This document shows, one piece after another, positions 58,301 through 64,000 of a stretch of DNA of 64,000 nt. This DNA comes from Cricetomys ansorgei. Taxonomy: Eukaryota; Chordata; Mammalia; Rodentia; Nesomyidae. The position numbers and the translations under genes are program-made. Under the pieces are notes generated by a model. The model had not been told where the DNA came from and ran no database searches. It worked only from the letters and a program-made list of their open reading frames with translations. Every line of letters starts with the position of its first letter. Position 1 is the first letter of the stretch. Where the stretch lies: NCBI GenBank assembly GCA_026225945.1, contig JAMJFZ010000320.1, forward strand, positions 8,499,001 to 8,563,000, given 5' to 3'.

Positions 58301-61300
58301 CAACATTTGGCTATTAGATTAACGATTTTGAAGACAGAGTACCAAGAAAATAACAACTACCCCACCCCCCAACCCCATCAAAGGTGACTCCTGACTCTCT
58401 GGCATACACCTCAGATGTAGACAGACACATACTTTCTTACCTGCAACTGGAAGAAATATTGGGAAGTTTTCGGGTTCTTAGAAAGTTCCTGCAAATAAAG
58501 ACAGGGAAATGTCACTTTCAACTGTGACTTACACATGAGAAGAATACAGAGCTGTGCTGGGACTGTCTGTTCATTGGACAGCCACTGTGATGGCTCTTTC
58601 CCAGACTCTCTGAGGGGCTTGAGGTTGATGTTCAGAATGACTGAGCGACACACTTGAGTTCCAGCTCTTTTCTAGAATCTCCATTTGATTTACAAAAGAA
58701 AGGTCCAGCCACTCCCCAAATCACAGATCTTTATAAGCATTTCAAATGGAGCTCAAATCTTTACCAGACACTAAATATAGTTGAAATCTTACAGCAGAAT
58801 TGGCCTCCCTGACAACAAGAATGTTTGATCAGTTAGAATGCTTTGGTCCTTTTTAAAGACAATTTTCTGAGTGTTTATAAAATGTAGAGACCACAAGGTA
58901 TATACAGTGAATATATATGTATATATACACATACGTATAACAAATATACCACACGCACACACCCATACACCATACCTCCCTTACACTGTTGGACTTCAGG
59001 GATCCAAACTGGGACCCCCAGGGTCCAAACCGGAACGCCACATCCCCACAGAGACTCACAGACGGGATATCGATGCAAATAGCAAGAGGATTTATTCCAG
59101 TGCACTGGGACTGTTCTAACACGCAGGATAGAAGCGGCCCCAAGGAGCAAATGGTGAAGCTTTTTGAGGCATTACTGGCGCGCGTCCGGGTCCCGCCTAT
59201 CCCACTCAGGAGATGAGCATGGCGGGCCCGATCCCTTCCCTCCCAGCCCTTTTATCGGGTTAGGGCAAAGGGGTCTGGGGATGGGGGCTCTCGTGCAGCT
59301 GATTGGCTTCGAGCTCTCTATGTTAGACTAATTGGATCCAGGGGGGGCGTGGTCAACCTGTGCCCTTGGACTAGCCCCTTGGGACAGGGTGGCTCCTGGT
59401 ATGCTGGGGAAGGAAGAATCCTGCTGATAAGCTTAATGGTCATTTCCCTGTGGGTGGGGAGGAGACTGAAGAGTACTGTTAATGGGAAGGCATTTCCCCC
59501 TATATGTGATTGCATTTCTATGTTTCATATTTCTTAAACCCTTTCAACACCACATATACACCACACACACACACACACACACACCACACACATGCCACAC
59601 ATAGCACTCATACAATCCACTGCACACCACAGACACGCATCACCCACATATCACATGCCATAAACACACCACACAGTGTATCATACACAGCCATCACACT
59701 CTGTATCATATACAGCCATACATACCACAGCCCGCACCATGCATCCACACTCACATTACATCACATAAACTGACACACACCGGTACCCCATTCTGGACAC
59801 CCATACCACATGCACCACACATACCACATCTGTTCACACACTGACCCAAAGCGTGGCAGTGCTTGGGCGTCACCACATGCTCTGTGTGCTTGACACCCAT
59901 CATCATATTTTTTGTAATATTTTCTGTAATAACTTAGTAGAGTTGGAGTCCTTATCATTTTCTTTTTCAGATTCAGAGTGATGCACAGAAAAGTGACATC
60001 ACTTACTACTTCCTGATAGAGCTGAATCCAAATCTAGATGTTTCTGACTCCAGAGCTGTGCCAGTCTTAATCCTGACACCACTCCCTTCCCAGGCCACAG
60101 GAATCCCCTTGGTTGGACAAAGCTCTTTTCACTGAAACTGATTTGCAAGTCCCTAGGCAACCTGGATTCTCAGCAGCTGGGAAGTACAGTTTATTTCCTG
60201 GAGGCTTGTTGTTACCATGTAGATGCTGCCTCGGCAGGTGAATCCATCCCCTGTGTAGTTCTGCTTGCAGGTACATATCCTTTGACCTTGTTCGGTGTGA
60301 TTGCAGAAGGCAAATGGACTGCAGCCGCCATTATTCTGGTAAAATTGCCAAGAGATGGAGGAAGAGCTCAATCAGACCAGTAAGTTTGCCAGCTTTGCCA
60401 ATATTTGCTAAGCAAATTTGTGCTGAAATTTATAATTTTGAGGGATGTGGGTACAATTCAGTGGTAGAATACTTGTCTGGCATGTGCAAAGTGCTGGGCT
60501 CAATCCCTAGCAATACACACACATTTCATCTTACTCTCTAACTTCGGTCAATCTTTATTATCTGTGCCTTTTCTGGACTTGCCTTATAGTTCCTTGGTTG
60601 CTGGCCATTTTTTCAGGTGGCCTCCTATCCTAAGACAGCAGGTGTTTATAAACAGATCCCCAGTCCTCTATGAATCAGTACCCCTCATGTTTGACAATTC
60701 CCATCTTTAGGCCAAACTCTGATTTGGCCATAGGAAAGATGACAGAAACCAACTCATTGCCTTGTCCGCAAGAGCTCGTAAGCTGTGGAAGAGGAAGCTA
60801 ACGCACAAAGCACAGAGTGAGGCTCCCTGGTGGTGGCTACACAGGCTCTGTAACGCCAAGGCTCACCAAGGCAGGAACATGGAGCCCAGAGGAGATGAGT
60901 GGAGAAGCCATTCAACAGGCTTAACACCTGCTGTGAAATCTTCCTTTCCTCTAGGCTCTTTCCCAAAAATATTTGCTGAGTATAATGGTTGTCAGCATCC
61001 CAGAATCCTACCCCAAAGGTACACTTCTACCTGCTGCTTGGAAAAGCAGACTCCAGGGACATGAAGCTTCCAGCCAGCAGCACTGGCATCATCCTCAACA
61101 CTGTGTGCCTTTAAGAGCCTTCCTGACCTTTTGTGGAAGTTCATATTCTCCCCCCCCCTCCTCCATCTACCCTCTCCATCTCCACTTTCAGTCACTCAGC
61201 ACTGTTAGGATACACCAAAAAGGCCTGAACCACAAGCTGGCTAATCTTGAGCCTCCAGAATGTGAGAATTAAATTTCTGTTCAAGTTACCCAGCCTCCAA

Positions 61301-62697
61301 GATTCCATTGTAGCACCACTACAGGGGACAGAGATGGTCTGGAACAGAAGACTACCTCAGCCTGTTGTGTTGTGGGATATTTTATAGATAGGGGATCATA
61401 TTCCTGCATGCTGTTTAGGGGGAAGGGTGTAAAGGTTTTGCTTCCTCTGTTAAACAAGGGAGTAACAACCCAGATCTCCATATGAACAGGCCATTGTTTA
61501 CCTTAATGCAGATGAAGTTTAGGTTCCATTCATTTGTATATTGAAGGTTGGTGTGGAGACAGGGAGGAGTTGGGAAAGAATAAAGCACCAAGGGCTGGGG
61601 CAGAGCAGGGAGGAGCAGAGATGAGAGAGCAGGGTGTGAGGAGGCCTTGGAGTGAGCTCTCTACCTAAGCTGCCAGGGTATTGGATCCCTGAGAGTTGTC
61701 AGGGCTCGTTATTAATATATAAACAGATGTTTTAATAAAGGATATATAACACCGTTGCCTGGTCCTTGGTGGTAGGACTTCCGGAGAAATTAATGGTTTA
61801 CAGGAAAACAGAATGGAAAGTGCAGACATTCCTGAAGAGAGACTGCCACTCCTGTCTCTCCCCCATCATTAGTGCCTTGCATTTGTTAGTCACATATTTG
61901 TTGCAATCCATGCACAAATTAAAGTACATAGTTTGCATGTTGGTCCCTGTTGCTGGTGTACACTCTGCTGGTCTTGCCAAATGTATAATGATATGTGTTC
62001 ATCATCAACAGCTGCCAATGGAGGAGTTTCCTAGCCCTAAGAACTCCTTATGCTCTCCTTATTCATCCTACCCTCGCTCAACTCCTGGTCATTGACTGAT
62101 CTTGCTGTACCTGCAAGCTTTTCCTTTTCCTTTCCCAAAACTTAACTTCTTGTGCTTGCCAATGTTAGTTTGAACTGACCTTTTCTTCTTCCCCATTAGG
62201 TATATAAAGAATAAACAATAACAACAAAAAACAAATTCAGGCAACTGATATCAATATTCTGTCATCTAACCACTGTGGCCAGGGAACCAGATTTTGAGCA
62301 GGATAGTAAGGCTTGATAATTGATTCATGAATGCTTCTTAGCACTCTGCACACTTTGGGAAATGAATCCAGCTGGCTTTGGGACACTTGCATCAGAAGAC
62401 TGCCTGACCAACTCTGCATACGAGGTCTTTTCGGAATCTTGTAGCTAAGGGGGTAGCCTGTGGGGTAGTAGTCTGTTCTATACTTTTCCTCTAATATAGC
62501 ACACAAGAGGAAAACTGAGCCCCATTCCCCAGAATCAGCTCTGAGATTCCGAGGGGAGAGCACCTGGCCTTGGCATTCCTAGGTTGAAGACGGCTCTGAG
62601 GCTATGGGCCTGGATGCATACTCACGGTTAAGCAGACATTGATGAGTGCACAGGCCTTCCCATCTCCAGTGTACTTCGGCAGGCAGTTACAGACGGC
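27540..62697 (-). CDS. Stab2: Stab2, 3' part: last 26 coding exons (stabilin-2 / HARE)
   Basis: 26 exons on the minus strand join in frame (3045 bp, 1014 residues plus TGA). Approximate order, numbering from the first residue in the window: EGF-like 1-60; FAS1 65-204; FAS1 205-345; EGF/laminin-type EGF cluster 363-657; Link domain 659-757 with four Cys (EAC, HLC, QKC, VFC); EGF remainder 759-776; last FAS1 777-905; one hydrophobic membrane span 925-944; tail of about 70 residues. Known role: type I scavenger receptor of sinusoidal endothelium that binds and internalises hyaluronan, heparin and other ligands. The tail shows YSYF, FQHF, NPVY and DPF, matching the four endocytic motifs described for HARE. 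STAB2 rather than STAB1, from the tail sequence and the Nt5dc3 neighbour. The full protein is about 2550 residues; the N-terminal 60 percent lies beyond 64000. No disabling lesion seen. Confidence 0.96.
28650..28815 (+). repeat. B1-like SINE, plus orientation, with (ATAA)n tail
   Basis: tgcctctaatcccaacactt, gtgagttccaggccagccaa, and a GATAAATA repeat tail. Confidence 0.65.
28853..29014 (-). repeat. B1 SINE, minus orientation
   Basis: gagacagggtttctctgttg ... ctgggattaaaggtgtatac. It lies in the Stab2 intron between w26 and w25. The rest of that intron shows nothing recognisable. Confidence 0.85.
29794..29910 (-). CDS. Stab2: Stab2 exon w25 (cytoplasmic tail with NPVY)
   Basis: Acceptor TGAACAG above 29910; donor GTGAGT below 29794. 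It is 117 bp, phase 0-0, [20 protein letters not shown], then [10 protein letters not shown], ending DPFT. It holds an NPxY endocytosis signal (NPVY) and the DPF motif, which is expected to bind AP-2-type adaptors. Confidence 0.95.
30735..31101 (+). mobile_element. MaLR-like LTR, plus orientation
   Basis: Begins TGCTGTGGTTTGG and ends ACTGACTGACACA (TG...CA). It contains gacttttaggaggtggggcc and agccatcatgaagagtgtac, with the typical MaLR ending caagtattttgtcatggtaa. Antisense to Stab2. Confidence 0.5.
31730..32034 (-). repeat. B4-class composite SINE, minus orientation
   Basis: gtgcatatggaggccagagg, a T-run, gggttgaactcaggtcctca and ggctgagctatctctccagc. Confidence 0.55.
32040..32195 (-). 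repeat. B1-like SINE, minus orientation (diverged)
   Basis: TTTG-rich start, tatcctaggctggcctggaa, ending catgtgccccatgctgggca. It ends about 80 bp from the membrane-span exon. Confidence 0.5.
32273..32395 (-). CDS. Stab2: Stab2 exon w24 (transmembrane segment)
   Basis: Acceptor TGTGCAG above 32395; donor GTAAGA below 32273. It is 123 bp, phase 0-0, APAHTGLG, then about 20 hydrophobic residues starting [10 protein letters not shown], then [17 protein letters not shown]. It encodes the only membrane span and the first two candidate endocytic motifs (YSYF, FQHF). Confidence 0.95.
32570..32720 (-). repeat. MIR SINE, minus orientation
   Basis: tttttatatgaggaaccaag, gttaagtacttgcccaaacc and acacagctttctagaagtag match a reversed MIR core. 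Confidence 0.6.
33080..33187 (-). CDS. Stab2: Stab2 exon w23 (FAS1 end, juxtamembrane)
   Basis: Acceptor CCCTAG above 33187; donor GTGAGT below 33080. It is 108 bp, phase 0-0, [14 protein letters not shown] through [13 protein letters not shown] to PPSPA. Confidence 0.94.
33820..33925 (-). repeat. MIR SINE, minus orientation
   Basis: tgtcagatgaggaaactgag followed by a diverged MIR core. Just upstream (33765-33815) is an imperfect CAC/ATC-rich stretch. A weaker MIR piece lies at about 33390-33480. Confidence 0.5.
34212..34352 (-). CDS. Stab2: Stab2 exon w22 (last FAS1)
   Basis: Acceptor CTCCTAG above 34352; donor GTATGA below 34212. It is 141 bp, phase 0-0, [13 protein letters not shown] through [11 protein letters not shown] to QDQLHQ. 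There is no long open frame around it, so it depends on splice signals and family match. Confidence 0.92.
34957..35076 (-). CDS. Stab2: Stab2 exon w21 (last FAS1)
   Basis: Acceptor TCCCCAG above 35076; donor GTGAGT below 34957. It is 120 bp, phase 0-0, [15 protein letters not shown] through GTLFVPQNS to LQEKK. Confidence 0.94.
36235..36360 (-). repeat. MIR SINE, minus orientation
   Basis: ccattttacagatgagaaaa and ctgaggttagac, the reversed MIR core. It ends about 130 bp from exon w20. Confidence 0.65.
36492..36598 (-). CDS. Stab2: Stab2 exon w20 (EGF second half, last FAS1 start)
   Basis: Acceptor TTTCTAG above 36598; donor GTATGT below 36492. It is 107 bp, phase 1 to 0, [16 protein letters not shown] followed by the FAS1 start [16 protein letters not shown]. 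Confidence 0.94.
36735..36900 (-). CDS. Stab2: Stab2 exon w19 (Link domain, C half)
   Basis: Acceptor TCTGCAG above 36900; donor GTAATT below 36735. It is 166 bp, phase 0 to 1, [18 protein letters not shown] through VVGIVDYGP to DVFCYRMK. It supplies the last three Link cysteines. Confidence 0.95.
37267..38573 (+). mobile_element. 5'-truncated L1 (LINE-1) 3' end with 14-bp target duplications
   Basis: Body 37281-38559 (1279 bp). The 3' portion (ggtcatgaatttgagagagt, gacatgggaagagttggtgg) matches the rodent L1 3' UTR style, ending A-rich. aagatgattgaggc occurs at 37267-37280 and 38560-38573, an exact target duplication. No intact L1 reading frame. Lies in the Stab2 intron between w19 and w18, antisense to the gene. 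Confidence 0.85.
38358..38423. repeat. (GC)n(GT)n alternating purine-pyrimidine repeat
   Basis: gcgcgtgcgcgcgcgc followed by about 22 GT units, within the L1 3' UTR. Strong Z-DNA-forming type of sequence. Confidence 0.9.
39180..39300 (+). repeat. MIR SINE, plus orientation
   Basis: tttaacctttctgagcccca and gtttccctgtgtgtaaaaca, the MIR 3' half. It ends about 150 bp from exon w18. Confidence 0.55.
39451..39584 (-). CDS. Stab2: Stab2 exon w18 (Link domain, N half)
   Basis: Acceptor TTTTAG above 39584; donor GTGGGT below 39451. It is 134 bp, phase 1 to 0, [18 protein letters not shown] through the Link motif [11 protein letters not shown] to SFAQK. The Link module is the hyaluronan-binding fold. 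Confidence 0.95.
39799..39940 (+). repeat. B2 SINE with internal deletion, plus orientation
   Basis: ggtttggagagatgcttagc, agttaagaacactgactact, then directly to the 3' half (ctccagtctcaggatccaat). Confidence 0.6.
40165..40313 (-). repeat. B1 SINE, minus orientation
   Basis: gagacagagtctcattatgt ... gtgctgggattaaaggcatg. Confidence 0.75.
40340..40780 (+). repeat. Ancient L1 fragment
   Basis: cgtgtctggcttatgtcact, ttgtttattcattcacggaa and acttgagttgcttctaccta are recognisable old L1 words. From 40800 to 41704 I see nothing definite. Confidence 0.6.
41705..41846 (-). CDS. Stab2: Stab2 exon w17 (EGF-like, upstream of the Link domain)
   Basis: Acceptor TTCACAG above 41846; donor GTCAGT below 41705. 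It is 142 bp, phase 0 to 1, [14 protein letters not shown] to CADLHFQ. It ends with the first half of an EGF-like repeat (Cys 1-3). Confidence 0.94.
42270..42450 (-). repeat. MIR SINE, minus orientation
   Basis: catatgagaaaactgatgct, cagagacattaagtggtcag: reversed MIR core. Confidence 0.5.
42909..43102 (-). CDS. Stab2: Stab2 exon w16 (EGF-like pair)
   Basis: Acceptor CTTGCAG above 43102; donor GTGAGT below 42909. It is 194 bp, [14 protein letters not shown] through the second EGF beginning [13 protein letters not shown], ending KMTGP in phase 0. Confidence 0.95.
43363..43407. repeat. (TG)n microsatellite
   Basis: About 17 TG units ending in a short GC-rich alternating run (cacgcgcgca). Confidence 0.9.
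43412..43770 (+). repeat. Rodent dispersed repeat (family not named)
   Basis: Contains gttaacttgacgcagcctag, gagggattgctcaggtcctg, ccactgtgggtggccgatcc and caaataaactctttcctacc, ending ttttatcacagcaacagaaa. I recognise it as a common rodent repeat. Its end is the inverse of the start of the 3664-4005 repeat. Confidence 0.55.
43795..43925 (-). repeat. MIR-like SINE, minus orientation
   Basis: cttgacctgacaaaggtaga and gggacttaaacccagactgg resemble the reversed MIR 5' half. Confidence 0.45.
44645..44730 (+). repeat. ID SINE, plus orientation
   Basis: gtgtagctcagtggtagagt, gcttgcctagcatttgaaag, gccctgggttcattctcaac: the ID body with A/B boxes and an imperfect tail. Confidence 0.8.
45068..45175 (-). 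CDS. Stab2: Stab2 exon w15 (EGF-like)
   Basis: Acceptor TTTGCAG above 45175; donor GTGAGT below 45068. It is 108 bp, phase 1-1, [14 protein letters not shown] to DGLTCT. Confidence 0.94.
45880..45965 (-). repeat. MIR-like SINE, minus orientation
   Basis: ctacagatgagccaggtgag and catgcagtaagtagcagaac match a diverged reversed MIR. Confidence 0.45.
46276..46380 (-). CDS. Stab2: Stab2 exon w14 (EGF-like)
   Basis: Acceptor GTTACAG above 46380; donor GTCTGT below 46276 (only GT and the final T of the consensus). It is 105 bp, phase 1-1, [14 protein letters not shown] to FCETRT. Confidence 0.92.
46880..47170. repeat. Possible LINE-2 fragment
   Basis: ctctggcccctggtgacctt and gacctctgcatttgctttcc resemble the L2 3' coding end, strongly diverged. 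Orientation not assigned. Confidence 0.35.
47519..47668 (-). CDS. Stab2: Stab2 exon w13 (laminin-type EGF)
   Basis: Acceptor CTTCCAG above 47668; donor GTATGT below 47519. It is 150 bp, phase 1-1, [14 protein letters not shown] through [14 protein letters not shown], with the eight-Cys laminin-EGF-like spacing. Confidence 0.94.
47977..48198 (-). repeat. B1-ID composite SINE, minus orientation
   Basis: A TTTA run, diverged B1 (ccttcacctcctgattgctg), then reversed ID (gaatcaaacccagggccttg, aactaagctacagctccaga). Confidence 0.55.
48860..49090 (-). repeat. ID plus B1 composite, minus orientation
   Basis: Reversed ID-like part (ggaaattaagcccagagcct), then a reversed B1 (gagacagggtctaagttgcc ... 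agctgggattacagcctgtg). Confidence 0.5.
49316..49445 (-). CDS. Stab2: Stab2 exon w12 (start of EGF cluster)
   Basis: Acceptor GCTCTAG above 49445; donor GTGAGA below 49316. It is 130 bp, phase 0 to 1, [10 protein letters not shown] through [12 protein letters not shown]. The final G joins CC of the next exon as Ala. Confidence 0.92.
49742..49798 (-). CDS. Stab2: Stab2 exon w11 (57-bp linker exon)
   Basis: Acceptor CACACCAG above 49798; donor GTAATT below 49742. It is 57 bp, phase 0-0, encoding [20 protein letters not shown] found it because the flanking exons end FNVT and begin GVML in phase 0, and the stabilin family has a GECGSC...CP linker here. Confidence 0.9.
49900..50217 (+). repeat. 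B4-class SINE with terminal (CA)n, plus orientation
   Basis: gggccggggagatattttag, agcgcttactgcataagcac, a B1-like centre (ggaggtgcatgcttgtagtt), and a CA repeat at 50198-50217. Confidence 0.6.
51339..51485 (-). CDS. Stab2: Stab2 exon w10 (FAS1 end)
   Basis: Acceptor CTTCCAG above 51485; donor GTCAGT below 51339. It is 147 bp, phase 0-0, [10 protein letters not shown] through [12 protein letters not shown] to AFNVT. YGIDCLL is the FAS1 C-terminal motif. Confidence 0.94.
51789..51878 (-). CDS. Stab2: Stab2 exon w9 (FAS1)
   Basis: Acceptor CCCTCAG above 51878, preceded by a long C run on this strand (poly-G on +); donor GTGAGT below 51789. It is 90 bp, phase 0-0, [12 protein letters not shown] to GTGSDI. 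Confidence 0.94.
52208..52370 (+). repeat. B1 SINE, plus orientation (diverged)
   Basis: gcacgcacctttaatcccaa, ggcaggcagatctctgagtt, agccaggactacatagtgaa, A-rich tail. Confidence 0.7.
52378..52795 (+). mobile_element. MLT1-type MaLR LTR, plus orientation
   Basis: aaggaccttagagtatgatc, ttatttggaaagtaaggtct, ctacaagccaaggaatgcca and gtctgtggtaatttgctctg are typical MLT1 words in the right order. No internal retroviral sequence. Confidence 0.65.
53305..53481 (-). CDS. Stab2: Stab2 exon w8 (FAS1)
   Basis: Acceptor GTTTCAG above 53481; donor GTATTT below 53305. It is 177 bp, phase 0-0, from [10 protein letters not shown] through [10 protein letters not shown] to VIRDSM. LKFHVI is the FAS1 YH-like motif. 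Confidence 0.95.
54488..54547 (-). CDS. Stab2: Stab2 exon w7 (60-bp, start of next FAS1)
   Basis: Acceptor TTTGCAG above 54547; donor GTAAAA below 54488. It is 60 bp, phase 0-0, encoding [20 protein letters not shown]. It is easily missed because it is short. Confidence 0.92.
55381..55620 (+). repeat. B1-like plus ID-like SINE pair, plus orientation
   Basis: A diverged B1 (ggtggctgaggcctgcagtc ... gtgagaccctgtctcaaaat) is followed by an ID-like body (acaaggccctaggttcaatc). Confidence 0.55.
56058..56198 (-). CDS. Stab2: Stab2 exon w6 (FAS1)
   Basis: Acceptor GTCTGCAG above 56198; donor GTAGGT below 56058. It is 141 bp, phase 0-0, from [10 protein letters not shown] through TNGVIHVID (FAS1 H2-type motif) to ASGKVL. 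Confidence 0.95.
56540..56700 (+). repeat. MIR SINE, plus orientation
   Basis: tgctatgtgaccttggacaa, actacttaacctctctgagc and cccttagaacagcactacat follow the MIR consensus order over about 150 bp. Confidence 0.75.
56787..56933 (-). CDS. Stab2: Stab2 exon w5 (FAS1)
   Basis: Acceptor CTTCCAG above 56933; donor GTGAGA below 56787. It is 147 bp, phase 0-0, from [10 protein letters not shown] through LRYHVV (FAS1 YH motif) to ISISFSQ. Confidence 0.95.
57470..57620 (+). repeat. MIR-like SINE, plus orientation
   Basis: gggactttggcaaacttact followed by cactgcagaatggggatagc, a diverged MIR. Confidence 0.45.
58035..58118 (-). CDS. Stab2: Stab2 exon w4 (FAS1)
   Basis: Acceptor CCCGCAG above 58118; donor GTAAGC below 58035. 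It is 84 bp, phase 0-0. It contains the conserved FAS1 H1-type core [13 protein letters not shown]. Confidence 0.94.
58441..58488 (-). CDS. Stab2: Stab2 exon w3 (48-bp small exon, FAS1 start)
   Basis: Acceptor TTTGCAG above 58488; donor GTAAGA below 58441. It encodes 16 residues, [16 protein letters not shown], phase 0-0, the beginning of the first FAS1 domain in the window. Confidence 0.92.
58987..59549 (-). mobile_element. Solo ERV LTR, minus orientation (same sense as Stab2)
   Basis: 563 bp bounded by TGTTG...CAACA. Reading on -: two CCAAT boxes (plus 59331-59335 and 59302-59306), a TATA-like GATAAAAGG (plus 59249-59257) and an AATAAA (plus 59091-59096), i.e. U3-R-U5 order. No internal genes, primer site or second LTR are present. 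It sits in CA/TA-rich simple sequence; I could not find a clear target duplication. Family not named; the layout suggests a gammaretrovirus-like rodent ERV. Confidence 0.75.
59550..59770. repeat. CA-rich simple sequence
   Basis: Irregular CACA/ACCACA/ATACA repeats directly after the LTR, including a pure CA run at 59564-59583. Confidence 0.8.
60216..60335 (-). CDS. Stab2: Stab2 exon w2 (EGF-like)
   Basis: Acceptor TTACCAG above 60335; donor GTAACA below 60216. It is 120 bp, phase 0-0, [16 protein letters not shown] to RGSIYM. It completes the six-Cys EGF pattern begun in the previous exon. Confidence 0.94.
60441..60525 (+). repeat. ID SINE, plus orientation
   Basis: gtacaattcagtggtagaat, aagtgctgggctcaatccct, then a CA-rich tail. 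Confidence 0.65.
61905..62110 (+). repeat. Ancient L1 fragment
   Basis: tgccaaatgtataatgatat followed by gtgttcatcatc, then ttattcatcctaccctcgct: old L1 words. Confidence 0.5.
62626..62697 (-). CDS. Stab2: Stab2 exon w1 (EGF-like)
   Basis: Acceptor TGCACAG lies just above 62697; donor GTGAGT just below 62626. It is 72 bp, phase 0-0, [14 protein letters not shown] to NVCLT, the end of one EGF-like repeat and the start of the next. Confidence 0.93.
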
Positions 62698-63457
62698 CTG
62701 TGCAGGAGTAGAGGCAAAAGGGTCATTCAGTAGGTCAGGTCTGCCCTGACCAGACTTGAATGTAGAATGGCAGCATGAGGAGGGACTGTGTTTGCCTTTG
62801 GTAATGCCTAGTCTAGTATAGCTATGCACATTATAAAGTTCACTTGAGCACTAGATCTCATGATCATTCCATCCTTGTCGCCAAGATGACTTTCTTGATG
62901 GGCAGATGTTCATGGGAAAGGAAGCCTTATCTCCACCAAGAATGAACTCAGACACCAGTGCTACCATATGCTGAAGGCTTTGTAGTTCGCAGGGATATAC
63001 ACAGGAAACCAGGTAGTCATACCCATCAGATAGACAAGGAAGGCAGCTGGGAGCTTGAGGAAGGGGGATACTGTTTGCAGAGAGTTGTGTACAGGACCCC
63101 ACAGGCTTGATGGCTGCTTGTTAGAACTTGAATCCACAGGTGGGGCTAGCCAGAGCAACCCCGGGCAGGTTTTTACTCCTTTTTCCTCCTCCTCTTCTTT
63201 CACAATTGGCTCCAACCTTGTCCAAACCTTTACCAAGAGGCCTACCAGCTATCTCTTCTCAAGCTGAAGTTGTATTCTTAGAGCTCAGTTTCCCATCACT
63301 GCCTTCTAGGTCTGCAGGAATACTGTTATAAGCCCTCAAGGCCAGAAACCTTATGAGAGTTTTCTCATTCCATCTATATAAAAGCTCTAATGAGATACAA
63401 AATATGTGAGTAAAAGTCTATCAGACTACTGAGATTTTCTGATGATTAAATGCATGT

Positions 63458-63505
<48 letters not shown>

Positions 63506-64000
63506 GTCTTCCAAGGTTTTTTTTTAATTTTAATTTAGGGCGCTTTAGGCACTTGCTTGATCTGCCCATTGAGGGATGCAGTGTTGCAGTCTCCTAAGTG
63601 ACTCAGTGAGCTTCATGGGGCATTTCCTGGGTATCTGATTGTGAGCCAGTGTCACAATGTCTGGCTATTTTGCATGTTAACCACGTGTCTGAGGCTGAGG
63701 GAGACAGTGTGTGGGTCTTTGCTCCTCTGTTGCCCTCTGAGTCCTTCTGTTCTATGACCACCACCACATGCCTGGAGTACTCTTGTTTTCCCCACTCTCT
63801 CAGATTCACATGTCCCTGGGTAGCTGCACAACTATCTGTATTGGGGCCATTATCAATAGCAGAGCCTCCAACATGGCACAGTGTCATTCAGAATCTGGAG
63901 CCAAAGTAAAATGGGATTCTGGGGATCAGGAAGCTGAAGGAAAGGAAAACATTTCTGGTGAAACTTCTAGGTGCTTCTAGGATCACATGGGATTTACATA
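62698..64000. other. Stab2 intron, 3' portion
   Basis: Apart from the CA repeat and a nearby T-rich stretch (63518-63538) I see nothing definite. The next upstream Stab2 exon (the EGF part before AVCNCL) was looked for and not found, so it should lie beyond 64000. Confidence 0.6.
63453..63502. repeat. (CA)n microsatellite
   Basis: 25 uninterrupted CA units. Confidence 0.95.

Noticed and set aside
62698..64000. An additional upstream Stab2 exon (EGF part preceding AVCNCL)
   Set aside because: I searched the minus strand for the expected Cys-rich peptide with splice sites and found none.

Overview
The window looks like genomic DNA from a muroid rodent (mouse/rat/hamster/vole group). The coding sequence is split into short exons with GT..AG introns. 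The introns carry many B1, B2/B3/B4 and ID SINEs, which are rodent-specific, plus old mammalian repeats (MIR, L1, MaLR LTRs) and long CA/GT microsatellites. I cannot fix the species from sequence alone. The recurring B1 subtype and the protein details would fit a cricetid, but that is a guess.

Two protein-coding genes lie tail to tail. On the + strand, bases 523-20483 carry the last 10 coding exons of Nt5dc3, a HAD-family 5'-nucleotidase-domain protein. A 3' UTR of about 4.2 kb follows and ends near a poly(A) signal at 24715-24720. On the - strand, the last 26 coding exons of Stab2 (stabilin-2, the endocytic hyaluronan/scavenger receptor HARE) run from 62697 down to the stop at 27540. They encode 1014 residues: two EGF-like exons, two FAS1 domains, an EGF cluster, a Link (hyaluronan-binding) domain, a last FAS1 domain, one membrane span and a cytoplasmic tail with endocytosis motifs. 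All exon junctions join in frame in both genes. The 5' parts of both genes, with their promoters, lie outside the window.

Layout: 1-522 intron; 523-20483 Nt5dc3 exons and SINE-rich introns; 20484-24735 Nt5dc3 3' UTR; about 24736-27120 intergenic DNA with B1 copies, a tandem ID cluster and an old L1 piece; about 27120-27539 probable Stab2 3' UTR; 27540-62697 Stab2; 62698-64000 Stab2 intron.

No new biological system is evident. The points most worth a second look are: the Link domain, encoded by exactly 300 bp between two phase-1 introns that split an EGF-like domain; the frame-neutral exon structure of Stab2, including the membrane-span exon; a long intronic hairpin at 13661-13812; a 5'-truncated L1 that split an old MIR with a 14-bp target duplication; a solo LTR in Stab2 sense orientation with promoter and poly(A) signals; and a three-fold tandem ID SINE between the genes. 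All assignments rest on reading the sequence and on remembered family features; no database search was run.
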